Assembly: GCF_000151665.1 (NCBI RefSeq)
Contig: NW_013171867.1
Coordinates: 780,427 to 844,426, forward strand
Source of the DNA: Blastocystis hominis
Taxonomy: Eukaryota; Sar; Bigyra; Opalinata; Blastocystidae
DNA length: 64,000 bases
Reading direction: 5' to 3'
The notes below the pieces were generated by a model that did not search any database, was not told the origin of the DNA, and was given only the letters and a program-made list of their open reading frames with translations. A program made the position numbers and the translations under genes. Shown here piece by piece: positions 23,209 to 34,490 of this stretch; position 1 is the first letter of the stretch, and each line of letters begins with the position of its first letter.

Positions 23209-25700
23209 ATGAGTGAAAGGGCAAACTATGGGAGCAAGACCTGTAGGTTTGTAGAAGCGGAGCGTGTGTGGAACTTGGGAGAATGGGACAAGAAGGCGGA
23301 GTATGCGAACTGCTGTGGGTACGGTCCTCGCCTCTGATTGATGGGAGCCGAGTGAACTGGAATGGCCAGTGGGAGCAGGCGAGTTCCAAGACGGTGCAGT
23401 TGTGCATTTGTGGGTCTGTGGAGCATGGGAAGGTGGAGGTGTGCGTGGTGCGGGCGTGTGGGAAGTGGTGGAATGGAAGAGAGGTGAGGTGCGTGGCGGT
23501 GGTGTGCCCCGCGGACGAAGCGGCGGGGTAGCCGGAAGGGCACTTGGGGCAAGTGTTGGATACGAAGTGCGATGTGGACTAGTGGGGCATGATCACGGAT
23601 GGGTGCAACGCCTATCAGCAGTGGGAATCGATCGATCGATCGATAGGGGACGGGCTCCTGCCAGCCCATCCTGCCGATGCTGCGCTGCGCTGCGCTGCGT
23701 GGCGGGCGATGGGGCGAGGGACGTGGCGCTGTGGACGATGGGAGATGGGAAGCAATCCACGATGTACTGCACGAGCAATGTGGGCGTGGGCAAGGTGATC
23801 AACGACCCATTCGAGCCCATGAACATCCACATCGTGTTTGAATTGGCCGAGGCCACGTTCTCCTATCCCACCACCGCGATCTCCATCTCCGACTACACCA
23901 TTGCCTTCGCCTTCGATGGCTCCTTCCCGCGGTTCTGCGAAGGCACGCACGCTCTACATCAATGCCAACAGGTTGGTGTCCCGAAACGGCCTCCCCTTCC
24001 CCGCGGAAACCCTCATCGCGACCTTCTCGACCCGCGCCGGCGTTCGGTTGGCGTTCGGTTGGCGTTCGGTTGTGGCCTGCTCGCATTGTGGAGAGCGCGA
24101 TTGGTATGAGGGAAGTGGAGTAGGCGCAGCGCAGCGCAGCGTGTGTGTGCAGATGGAGGTTCCCTGGAGCAGTGGCATCTCCGATGAAGCCCCGATGGAT
24201 GGCCTTGATGGGCAGCAATGTGCAGAGCCAGTTCTTCGAGACGCGCTCCGTGTTGGTGGCGGGCGCCATTGTGAACAGCGTGATGGCCATCAGCTGGCGT
24301 GTCCGCAAGGGCGCCTCCTGGTCCGCCTTCGCGTCCTTCTCCGTCTACCGCCCCGTCGTGCTGCTGCCTGCCTGCCTGCCTCCGCGCCCGTCGTGCTGCT
24401 GCCGCCTTCGAAGCCACGCAGGTGCGCTGGGTCTGGTGGTGGTGCGAGCTCTTCGTGCAGGCCTTGGTTGGCTCCCACTCCCAGCTCTTCGCCGCCGACG
24501 CGCTCCTCCAAGAGGGCGACGTCCAGCAACCCGAGCTCTCTCTCTCTCTTTAGCTCTCTCTCTATGCGTGCGTGGCCTACTGGGTGCGCGTGGCGCTGTG
24601 CTCCGCCGCGTGCTCCATCCTCTCCGAGGCCTCCTCTCCCATCACCCTCGCCGCGTATGTCGTCGCGCCCGGCGCGGTACAGAACCTCGAGGTGGCCGCG
24701 CTCTCCTCGACCTCGCTGCGCGTGCAGTGGGCAGAGCCGGCGGAGCTGGGCGGCGCCAGCATTCGGTACTACGTGGTGCGACGCTCGTGGATGGCGTCGA
24801 TGGCCGTGATCCAGAGCGAGAGCGAGAGCGAGAGCGAGAGCGAGAGCGAGGTCGCCAGCACGAACTGCTTCCTGGACCTGCAGAGCGTGCAGAGCGTGCA
24901 GAGCGTGCAGAGCGTGCAGCACGCGCCCATCTATCTGAGCGTGGCCGCGTTCACCGGGTATCTCTCCCGCCAAGAGAAGATCCCCGCGGTTCTGTATGCG
25001 GTGTGTGTGGAATCAGGCGGAGGGCATTGAGTGGGACTGTGCGATGGCGATTACCGGATCCTTCCATGATCTCTGCACCGCCACGTGCGAGCTTCGCGCT
25101 CCCGCGACTTCCTCCTTCCTCCTTCCTCCTTCCGCCGAACCGTCTGGTTCCCCGCGGGACGCGATGTGTGGGACGTGTTGGAGGGTGGGATCCCCGCGAC
25201 TTCCTACACGCTGGAGTGCGTCCCGAGCGAAGTGGGCAGTGCCGAGTGGATGGGCAGGCAATTCGGAGTGTCCACGATGGCCACGTCGGAATTCGTTGGG
25301 TGTTGGTGGTGGACGGCGAGCCAACCTCCTCGCTCACCGGTTCGCTCTGGGTGTGGGTGTGGGTGTGGGTGTGAGTGAGCAGGAATCTGGTGGGCGATGG
25401 GGTGGGGTCCGTGGCTCCCTACGAAGGTGTGCAGAGTCGACCGGGCTCTCTGGATCTCTTCCTGTCCAACTGGGCGCAGAACGCCACCGTGGTCTCCGTC
25501 ACCCAGCCCCTCCGCCTCCGCCTCCGCCTCCGCTTCCGCTTCCTCTTCGCCTACGACGTGACCGGCGCGCTCATCCGCGCCCACCTCGTCGATCACGCCT
25601 GGTGCGCCGTGGGTCGCGATGTTTCCACGTTTCCACGATCCAGACCGATTTGGCAGTTGCTGAGAGAAAGAGAGAGAGAAATGGTTGCGGTGTTTGGTTT
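23209..25700 (+). pseudogene. Fibronectin-III-domain gene, frame-broken by microsatellites
   Basis: GC-rich block with clear protein-like composition on the plus strand, scattered over all three frames. The best part is 24557-25010: after a 33-nt GT-AG intron (24524-24556) comes the end of one FN3 domain, a P-G-A-V-Q-N-L-E-V linker and the next FN3 start with L-S-S-T-S-L-R-V-Q-W-A-E-P and Y-Y-V-V-R-R. Another FN3-like piece lies at 25150-25290. Frame changes coincide with short tandem repeats. It could be a large adhesin-like protein with unrecognised introns or a decaying gene; I cannot build one continuous model. Confidence 0.45.
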
Positions 25701-25735
25701 GGAAGATGGATGGATGGATGGATGGATGGATGGAA
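24040..25735. repeat. Cluster of microsatellites within the FN3 gene
   Basis: Runs seen: (GCGTTCGGTTG)3 at 24042, (CTGC)n at 24361-24382, (GAGAGC)6 at about 24817, (GTGCAGAGC)5 at about 24885, (GGGTGT)5 at about 25348, (CTCCGC)4 at about 25510 and (GGAT)7 at about 25708. Several have units not divisible by three. (CTGCG)n occurs also at 23676-23700. Confidence 0.85.
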
Positions 25736-25759
25736 TTGTAGAGATGTGGAATGGTTGAA

Positions 25760-26660
25760 GCGTTGTAGGATTTGAATGAGAATCGAAAATATGTTTAGGA
25801 AGGAAGGAAGGAAAATGTAGATTTAGAGTGTGTAGGGTGTTGGAATGATTTAGAAACATGAACAGAATAATCCAGAACGAGGAACCAAACGACTCTAGTT
25901 GATAATGAGAATAATAATAATAGAGTGCTGTGAGTTGATAGTTGAAACAAAGATAGATAGAAAGAAAGAAAGTGTATTTAGAGTTAGTTGGTTGGTTTAG
26001 GATAAGGAAATGATAGAAAATGGAGTGAATGGTTAACGATGTGCGAAGATAGGTTCTTTGTGTGAAAATCACTGGATCAAAACCAATTTCCATTCCATTC
26101 CATTCGATTTACTAGTTTTACTAGTTTTACTAGTTTGAATTGCTTTCAAACCCAACCATTCCCAAGTCAAAATGATTTGGCTAGAATCATGGATGGATAG
26201 ATTGGATTATCGAAATAATAATGATAATAATGATAATAATGATAATATAGACTATTTAGACAAAGTGGAGTGAACAACCAAATCCTTGCTTCATAACACG
26301 ATTTCACTATGATATCATAAATATACAACCTATACAGACATAGTAGACAACAAAATGGACTTTTCCATTTTGAGTGTTTCCAAACAATCCTGATATTATT
26401 ATAAATATCTATACCTCCGAACTATTTCAACCACAAAAATGTGAACAAAATGATGCGAAACACAAGTGAGTACTTCACTTGGAAATCTTGGATCCAATGT
26501 GTATATGGTAGCACTCTATCATAATTTTTAAATATGAAGAATACTTAAATGTAAGGTAATAAACTGATATCTCTGTTTTCTTCATAAATTCTTTATATTT
26601 GGTTACAAATTACGGATTCAAAGAGTAGAGGCTAAGGATATGTGATAATAAATAGGTAGA
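25760..26660. other. AT-rich stretch, no gene seen
   Basis: No ORF of protein-like composition. Contains short (TAATGA)n and (TTTTACTAG)3 repeats at 26218-26246 and 26109-26135. Confidence 0.45.
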
Positions 26661-28505
26661 ATGGAGGAACTTAAGGGAAGCGAATTTCTCCTGGACGGTT
26701 ACATAACGCGTGGTGAAGCAAAGGAAATCACTATTGGGGGCTGCAAGTATAGCCTCCAATATTATCAAGGCGATCACGAGGATGAATACACGTTGACGAG
26801 AGCTGGGAAGGTTTGCCTATTCCAAAATGGCATACTGAAGATGTGCTTTGAGGTGGATGCGAACGGGAGCGAAATCGGTGACTTCACGCGATTTGATAAT
26901 GGATGTGTCGCATTTGTGCAATCCTTCGATGAAATCTGGGACAGAAAGAATTTTCATCGTATAATAAACCATGTCCGAGGCGAGCGAATGGAAATCTATT
27001 CGCATGCGAGTGATCACCTGATATATCACGGTGAATTTAATGAGAAGCGAGAACGAGAAGGATGGGGCATCCAATATGACGAAGAAACGGGTGCCATGCT
27101 GCTCGAAGGGATGTGGAAGGAAAACAAGCTGGTGGAAATCATCCGCAAGATCAAGGGAAGCATCATGACGGAGTTCAAGCGAAACGGGAACAACACCATC
27201 GCTTCGAATCGAATTCCCCTCTATGTGGGTGAATTCGTGTATGATGAATCGAAAGAATCGTTTCTTCGAAATGGTCGAGGATACTGGATCGATGAAGAAA
27301 CTCGGATTGCTACTCGCGAAGTGGAATGGAAGATGGAGTGGAAGTGAGTGGAAGAGATCTCTATGATGGATGGTACACTCGATCCACAACTCCAAAACCC
27401 AAACCCAAACCCAAACCCACTCCGATGTCTGCTCCTGCTCCTGCTCCAAAACGCGAAGAACCTGCTCCTCTTCGATTCAGCGTCACTGGATCTACAAAAT
27501 GGATCGATGTGAGTTTGCAAGTGACCGATTTGAAGATTTCATCGAATTGCTGTAACGATTTGAATGCATTGGATCTGAATCGATTCGAGTGGCTACGATC
27601 TATCGAAATCGGCGATGAATGTTTTGGATCAGTGAGAACATTCAAAATCGATGGATTGAATCGATTGAAAACTATCAAAATCGGAAACAATTCGTTTTCG
27701 CAAATGAAAAATGGGGATGAAAGTGATGAATCAGAATCATTCCAAATATTGAATTGTGATTCATTGGAACCCATTCAAATTGGTGAATATCATCCTTCTG
27801 ATTATGGAGGAGACTTTGAATTGAAGAATCTTCCACAATTGGAATCCATTCAAATCGGTGAAAGGAGTTTCGGAGATTTTGCTGGATACTTTGAATTGGA
27901 GAATCTACCACAATTACAATCCATTCAAATTGGTTCAATTGAAAGTAGTTCATGCAATTTCTATTATTGTTCGTTTGTGATTCGAGGTATTGATATGATA
28001 TTGAATATTTGAATGATGTATAGATCTTCCAAATCTACAATCCATTACTATAGGTGAAAATGCATTCAACGATTGCTTCTCAGTAATAATGGAAAGTATT
28101 GAATGAATTCGAATGAAATGATTGATATAGATCTTCCATCATTACAATCCATTCAACTCGGTTATGGTGCACTTCAAGGAAGTGCTGGTGATTCAGTTTC
28201 ATTGACACTTCGAAGTAATAATGAATTGATTGTAAATGATTTGCTTTGTAGATCTTCCAAATCTAACATCAATCACTTCTATAGGATGTAGTTTCGTTTA
28301 TCCTTGTGTAGTGACATTGGCAAGTATTTCTGAATATTGAATATTGATAGTATTTAGATATTCCAAATCTTCAAAATGTCAACCTACCTGGTGGTTTGTT
28401 TGGTTATCCATTCTATAAAGTTCGATCGAAATCAATTTCGAGTATAGTTTGATTGATTTGATTTGATTCATAGATGTTTCTTCGATTCTCGCTGATCTTG
28501 TCTAA
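26661..28505 (+). CDS. MORN plus leucine-rich-repeat protein with exon-sized repeats
   Basis: The N-terminal 220 residues hold MORN-type repeats (Y-H-G-E-F-N-E...G-W-G-I-Q-Y and Y-V-G-E-F...G-R-G-Y-W). A Lys-Pro/Ala-Pro linker follows, then leucine-rich repeats of the L-x-x-L-x-S-I-x-I-G-x-x-x-F type. From 27986 the gene is cut into exons 28024-28095, 28131-28214, 28252-28323, 28358-28441 and 28474-28505 by introns of 32-37 nt. All are phase 1, and each exon begins with N/D-L/I-P-x-L. Internal exons are 72, 84, 72 and 84 nt. A one-base frame change near 27325 between MORN and linker parts remains unexplained, so the gene may be damaged. Such LRRs usually bind proteins; location unknown. Confidence 0.6.
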
Positions 28506-28509
28506 ATCT

Positions 28510-30640
28510 AGCATTCAATCTATAATATTGATTTGATTTGATTTGTTCAGTGATTCGTCATTGTTTAGGAACATTTCCATTGATTGGTTGATTGTTTGAT
28601 TGTTTGTTTCAAACCGATTCTCGATCACAATTCATGATTCTATAGTTATCAAAATATCAATCCTGCCTGATTATTATGATGTTCTTCTTTACTATTTTAA
28701 CAATGATACTCAATTATGATTGTTGTTTCAACCAATCAATCAATCAATCAATCATGCGTTAAACAGTTCTAAAAGCATGAATGATTGATTGATTGAATGA
28801 TTGAATCGATGACATTATTGATGTAGAATTACAGTTCATTGGTTATGATAAAGGTCTTTGTTGTTTTGTGAATCACTCCACAGAGAGAGAATCTTTCGTC
28901 CATTCATTCATTCATTTCTCTGTTTTCATTTCAGTGTTGAATTGCTGAAATCGAATCGAATCCAACTCCAATATCACAACCAATCATATTCCCATTCATT
29001 TCGATTCTCTCTCATTCACTCTTCATTATCATTATCACGTATTACATTCATAAATAACTAACTAATACATATCATTGAATGGATTAAGATCTTAAGCAAT
29101 GAATACTATTTCTTCTTTTCGTTTCTTTTCTCTTTTCTTTCATCCATTCATGGTACAAACCATCTCCATGCTATGCAATCTTTGTACATCCAACTCATAT
29201 TCATTCAATAGATTGTGACCAATTACACAAATCATTCCAGTACTATTCTATTCACATATAGCATACAATCTGTGATAATATCTAGGAATCATTCAGTTCT
29301 AACCACTATATACCAATCATTGTGCATTCCAACTAACAATAACGGAATTTACTACAAACTCCAATCATTCATTCATCGATTGGTTATTCCAGTACTAAGT
29401 ATCAACAGTATTGTTCCTGCTACTCAGAATTAGTTATTTTATGAAAATGGATTTAACAGAATCAAACATTGTGTTAAACCAATGAAATGACAGAATCGTG
29501 TTTGTCTGGATTTTGTTTGTTTTGAAGCAAAACTAGCATGATCTATGTAATTCGTTTCAGGATGAGCTAAAACAGATCCCTGTGAAATATCATCATTCCA
29601 GCTATTGTTCGTCATAATTTGTGAAAATGACTCCATTTCCATTGCTACTTCATACATATGTTATTTTCTACTATTCTATTACATTCTAGTATTGTTGTTG
29701 TTTTCATTCATATTGGCCATTTCTGATTATTCCACACTTACCTATCTTATTTTCACAGTATTCTATTCCATGGAGTATACTAATAAGCCAAAATATACAA
29801 TCAATCACAAATACACATTATTCTATCTTCCCATACAGAACAATGATAATGATGATGATGACAAAACATCAACTATTCACAATCAATACCATTGAGAATA
29901 ACTATTGTGAAGACTCTTGTTTGTTAATACTGCTCATTCCTTCTCTCAGCTTATAACACGAACTAGCAACATTATTAGTTGTCACATTTAGAATGTGAAT
30001 TCATTATGGGCTTTGATACAATTCATATCACACAATATGTACCAAACTGAAACAATACACATTTGTTGTTATTCTATTGCAGATATTCATTTTCCAAGTA
30101 TTGATTCAAAGTATCTCGAGACTATAGTATACAGATTAGTCATATATCAAAGGAAATACAACAATACTTGTGGTAAATGACTGATTCATCCTTCCTATTT
30201 CTATTGATGAGTTCATCCATATTTGATACATGTCACATAACAAAAATGATACTATTTTCACAATAACAAAAGCTCTTTCGATCAATAATAATATGATTTA
30301 TCAACTTGTAGCCATCTTAAACCTCATTAATTTGGAACAATAGTAGTAAGGGAATGGCACTATTTGCGTGAAACTTGGTGGCAGTTTTCTTTATATGCTA
30401 TTTTGCACAATGACCACAATTGCGATCCTTTGTCCATCGTTGTAATCGACCAACCGATTCTGAGTCCTTGACTATCGTTCCTAGGCTGTCTGGTCGACAA
30501 TCATCGGTCAGGAAGCAGGTTTCGTGCTTTCTTAGACCAATTCCTTTCTACTATCAACCTAGTGCTCATTTCTATTTTTGGTGTTTGTTACATCAGTTAT
30601 ACTTGGATACAAGAAAGCAGTAGACGTACCTAGCTAAGGT
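28510..30640. other. AT-rich stretch with simple repeats, no gene seen
   Basis: Two kb rich in (ATTG)n and (ATTC)n-like repeats (28560-28620, 28738-28810, 28895-28915). No credible ORF or RNA gene. A TGTTTGTTTG run lies at 30670. Confidence 0.45.
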
Positions 30641-30779
30641 GAATTATTGTTATTTCTCTCATCTTTACATGTTTGTTTGTTTCTTTGTAATGACCGAAAC
30701 CCAATATGTGTACATTGTCATCACAAATCCATCTATTATTGTCTATGCAAGTCATAAGTGTCTTTGGTAAAGAGAGAAC

Positions 30780-31800
30780 ATGCATTATTCCATTCTCATA
30801 CAAGATTCACCTATCAATGGTTCATTCGATTCAATCAATCCTTCCAAGTTCAGAAATCCATTTATCACTTCCATGACTGTTCTATTCAAACCCAATCAAG
30901 TCATGTTCAATAATGTGGACTCAATCAATGTGGTGACAAACACCAATGGTGAAGAGATAACGATCTCGCCTGGTTATTATACACTGACTGAAATCATTGC
31001 CATTCTGAACACCATGATTAATACTACATTTTCAATTTCCACAATGGATACAAGTTATGAGTGTATTTGGATCCACTCTCCATACTCTATCGATTTCACG
31101 ATTGCTTCAGATGTACTAGAGTTATTTGTATTAGGTAATCACATGATTGTATTCCCTGCTTCGTTCTATGGATCGCATGTGATTGATATCACTCGAAATT
31201 GTCAAGTGATTCAAGTCTATTCTTTGTTGATACAATCATCTGATTTGAAATCGCTAATCAGAACAACAATTCACTCACCACAATTATCATGGATGATTTT
31301 GAAATCAATGATATCAATACTGTAAAAGAAATATGTATACCGATGATTCGCCGATTTGATCGATTGATGTTTGTGTTGAAGGAGATGAATGGTAATATCA
31401 TACATTTGAATGGTGAATTCGAACTCCAATTGACTATTGAAGATGTGTGTGATCAATTGTATACTCCAGTTCCATCGACCAACCAATTCAGTATGATTGA
31501 AGTATTTGAAAACAATAGAGCAAGAAGGAGATGAAATTGGATAATCCTCTATCATTCGATAAGTTTTACATATCATTTGTATCATTCTATACTGATTTCA
31601 CATTCCATAATGTACCATCTGATCAAGTAATTGTGATTAATGAAGGTAGAACAGATGAAAGTGTAATATCGATTCCATGAGGTACATGTGATATCGAAAC
31701 CATAATCGCAATGTTGAATGCGAGTGATGCTCTATTTGAAATAGTGTATAGTGGAGAAAATGCATTTCGAATCTATAACCAGTTTGTGATTCTTCCTCTG
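30780..31800 (+). pseudogene. Element structural-type gene, copy B (disrupted, truncated)
   Basis: Homologous to copy A from its first residue. The frame shifts near 31260 and again near 31530, with a TGA at 31678-31680. Homology stops inside the second domain near 31795, after which sequence leads straight into the integrase N-terminus. The third domain is missing. Confidence 0.65.
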
Positions 31801-31851
31801 ACACAACTTATTCATTCCTTGAATAAAGCGATTCATTTATCGAGGTGTGTG

Positions 31852-32870
31852 GGGAACATGAATGAGATCAAGGAACTACGGAAACCAGCAAAACGAAGAG
31901 GTGCCACTTGAATGATCATCAGTGGATTCAAGAGAAACATATACTTCATCGATCTTATCGATTTCTATTCCAAACAACACAAATCGATACAGGAAGTGTT
32001 AGGAAGGCAAAAGAGTACCGGATTCTATAAGAATCGTGGATACAAATATGTCCTTGTATGTATTGATGGATATTCGAAATACCTGATGACTCGGCGATTG
32101 AAAAGCAAGAATGCTACAGAAGTCATTCATGCGATGAAGGACATCATTCAAACATACGGACCACCAAAGCATAGTTGCTCGGATCGAGGTACCGAATTCA
32201 CCAATGCGATCTTTTGTACCAATATCTTGAACAAGTATGACATCACCATGTATCACATGGATTCAGCGAATAAAGCAATACTAGCCGAACGAGCAATTCG
32301 AGATATCAAGGAACACATCATGGTTCCTTCATTCCATTCAATCAATCGAAAGGTGTATGGTTTGATTTGATCGATAGTGCAGTTCGTAGACATAATGGAA
32401 GGAAGAACAGAGACACTGGATATACACCCACTGACATTTGGCTTGACAACAACAACAACGATATCTTGTACACGGAGAAGACAGAACCATCCAACATGAC
32501 AGTAAAGGACACAACACCTCAATTCGATGTTGGTGATTATGTTGGAGTGACACGAAGACCTCGCATTCTGGAAAAGCGATCATTGACGATCAAATGGTCT
32601 CAGGACTTGATTGAAGTGGTTGATATTGACGATCGATTCATGCCATTGATGTACGAAGTGAAGAATGTGGAAAGCGATAGCACACAGAAGTGTTATGATT
32701 GGGAACTGCTGGCAAGCAAATGCAAACCACAACCAGCACCACCCATCACTCGATCCAAGAGTGATAAAGAACCCAATGCATTGAGAGAGGCAGCAAATTC
32801 ACATCGACATGTTACGAGCACCCAGAAAAAGCAGATGAAGCGTCCCCTAGGTGTTCGAAAACGATCGTGA
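31852..32870 (+). pseudogene. Polinton-type DD35E integrase (disrupted)
   Basis: Retrovirus-like integrase that would insert the element. An N-terminal part (E-L-R-K-P-A-K-R-R) leads, after an in-frame TGA at 31909-31911, to the catalytic core. Catalytic residues are D at 32065-32067 (C-I-D-G-Y-S-K), D at 32182-32184 (C-S-D-R-G-T-E-F) and E at 32287-32289 (L-A-E-R-A), giving spacings of 39 and 35 residues. One missing base near 32348 shifts the frame to 32352-32870. That C-terminal part has a basic, chromo/SH3-like segment (V-G-D-Y-V-G-V-T-R...) and ends with a genomic TGA. The core is intact but the gene is not. Confidence 0.82.
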
Positions 32871-33399
32871 TGCTCTTCACACCTTCCAGACATACAAGAG
32901 AAGAGATATTCGTGAATACAGAGATCATATGACTCTCATTTGTCCATTCGATTTCATTTATCAGTTTGGTATGGGAAAGGGTCACAAGATTGTTGAGTGT
33001 ATTGATGAATGGTACATCGAGCAATGACACACCATCCATTGAAACACTCACCTTGTATCCCTTATCCACAACCGATTCGATGGAATCACAATGTTTGAAT
33101 AGGGCATCATTCTCATTGTAACATGCAATCGATGTGATTATGAGATATAAAGCAGAAGATAATTCGAATTGGCATTGATTATTGAATGGTTGAGTGGATG
33201 TGTGTGTATGTTCAAACAATGTGACATTATTGACTTTCACAAAACACTCAGAAGGTATCGTCCATGAATATTGAGGAACGCCATCCACTGTCTCACGCAT
33301 GAGGACATGTTTGCCATCGTGTTCTGGCATATTGATGAGCATGTTATCGAGCTTCTTGAACGTGTTATTGTTTCCATTGCTGCTGAATATGTACGACAT
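32812..33399 (-). CDS. Intact element ORF of unknown function
   Basis: 195 aa from the ATG at 33399-33397 to a genomic stop at 32812, uninterrupted although neighbouring element genes are broken. It overlaps the integrase 3' end by 58 bp in convergent orientation. Rich in S, N and V with alternating beta-like hydrophobic pattern and no membrane segment. It might be a minor virion protein; no family recognised. Confidence 0.5.
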   Translation of the reverse strand: MSYIFSSNGNNNTFKKLDNMLINMPEHDGKHVLMRETVDGVPQYSWTIPSECFVKVNNVTLFEHTHTSTQPFNNQCQFELSSALYLIITSIACYNENDALFKHCDSIESVVDKGYKVSVSMDGVSLLDVPFINTLNNLVTLSHTKLINEIEWTNESHMISVFTNISSLVCLEGVKSITIVFEHLGDASSAFSGCS

Positions 33400-33412
33400 T
33401 GATTGATTCAAT

Positions 33413-33925
33413 TTACTTTGGTTGATTTGGTTCATAGTGTTTGACATACACACCCTTCAGATAGGCGCCATCATCGATGAACAGATCGGACAACTCGGGC
33501 GGGGATTCATCATTCACGACCTTATAAACCACGCGTACATAGTAGTTCGGGAAGAAATAGATCGCACGATTCTCGGTCATTACACCAATAATGTGAGGAG
33601 GCAGTAAATCATTCCTCCAAAATACATTCAGAGGCACACCGAGCAGACCATTGGATTCCAATTGAGGCAATAGATATTCTCACTCTTCCTCGGTAAACAA
33701 GGGCGGACGAGTTTCATCCAACGTCATCTCGATGCTATCATAGTCATGCAGGATCAAACCACAGTTCACATACGATTTCGGGGTGCAAACACTGAATCCG
33801 AATAGACGCTCGGAATTGATCAGATACTTGGTGTGAATATTGATATCGGCAAGTTCGATATGTTCGTTTTCACAGGTGCGTACCAGGGAAGACCATGTGT
33901 TTTTCTCTGTTTTCTTGTACTTCAT
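33413..33925 (-). pseudogene. Element ORF with one in-frame stop
   Basis: One minus-strand frame from ATG 33925-33923 to 33413, about 170 residues, broken only by a TGA at 33682-33680. Beta-rich composition. It ends 13 bp before the start of the next minus-strand ORF, suggesting a co-oriented pair. No family recognised. Confidence 0.45.
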
Positions 33926-34113
33926 TAAATCAAAGCATCCAGTGGGGTTAAAAGAGATAATAGAAATACATAAATACATAAATACATACACACACTCACA
34001 CATTGAATCCCAATACAGGACGAGAAATTCAAATCAACGGAGTTCGCTTCTGGAACCTTATGAAGCATGGACTCAAGTAAAGTGAGGAACTGAATCGCTT
34101 ATACGACAGACCA

Positions 34114-34467
34114 TTGCCTGAGGGTACGACGAAGTACGTTCCCAAGTCGAGAATGATTTCTCCAAGAAATCGTTCTATGATTATTGGTGGATCAGTATAC
34201 TACGAGTTACTCCGTGACAACTATAGACCACGAGGCGGCAAATGGGTGAAGATGAGCAAGGAAGAGGCCAAAGTGTACGATAATAATCCGAATATCAAGA
34301 AGATATTCGGGGACAACCATGACCATGATTTAGACGACTTTTCGTCCTCTGAGTACATAGATATCGATAATACGAATATGACGAAGATGAACATGCGATT
34401 ATCCCTTTCTATGTCGGAAATTCACTATCTATTTCCAATTCACACATTTTTCACTTTCGACATTTAA
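34114..34467 (+). CDS. Small element ORF with basic N-terminus
   Basis: 118 residues. The middle segment S-M-I-I-G-G-S-V-Y-Y-E-L-L-R-D-N-Y resembles the I-x-V-G-G-x-x-Y-x-x-L motif found in two-cysteine-adaptor-like proteins of large DNA viruses and Polinton relatives. A highly acidic stretch follows. Function unknown; possibly the N-terminal part of the polymerase polyprotein. Confidence 0.4.
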   Translation: MPEGTTKYVPKSRMISPRNRSMIIGGSVYYELLRDNYRPRGGKWVKMSKEEAKVYDNNPNIKKIFGDNHDHDLDDFSSSEYIDIDNTNMTKMNMRLSLSMSEIHYLFPIHTFFTFDI

Positions 34468-34490
34468 GAATCTTTGTCACCTATATATAA

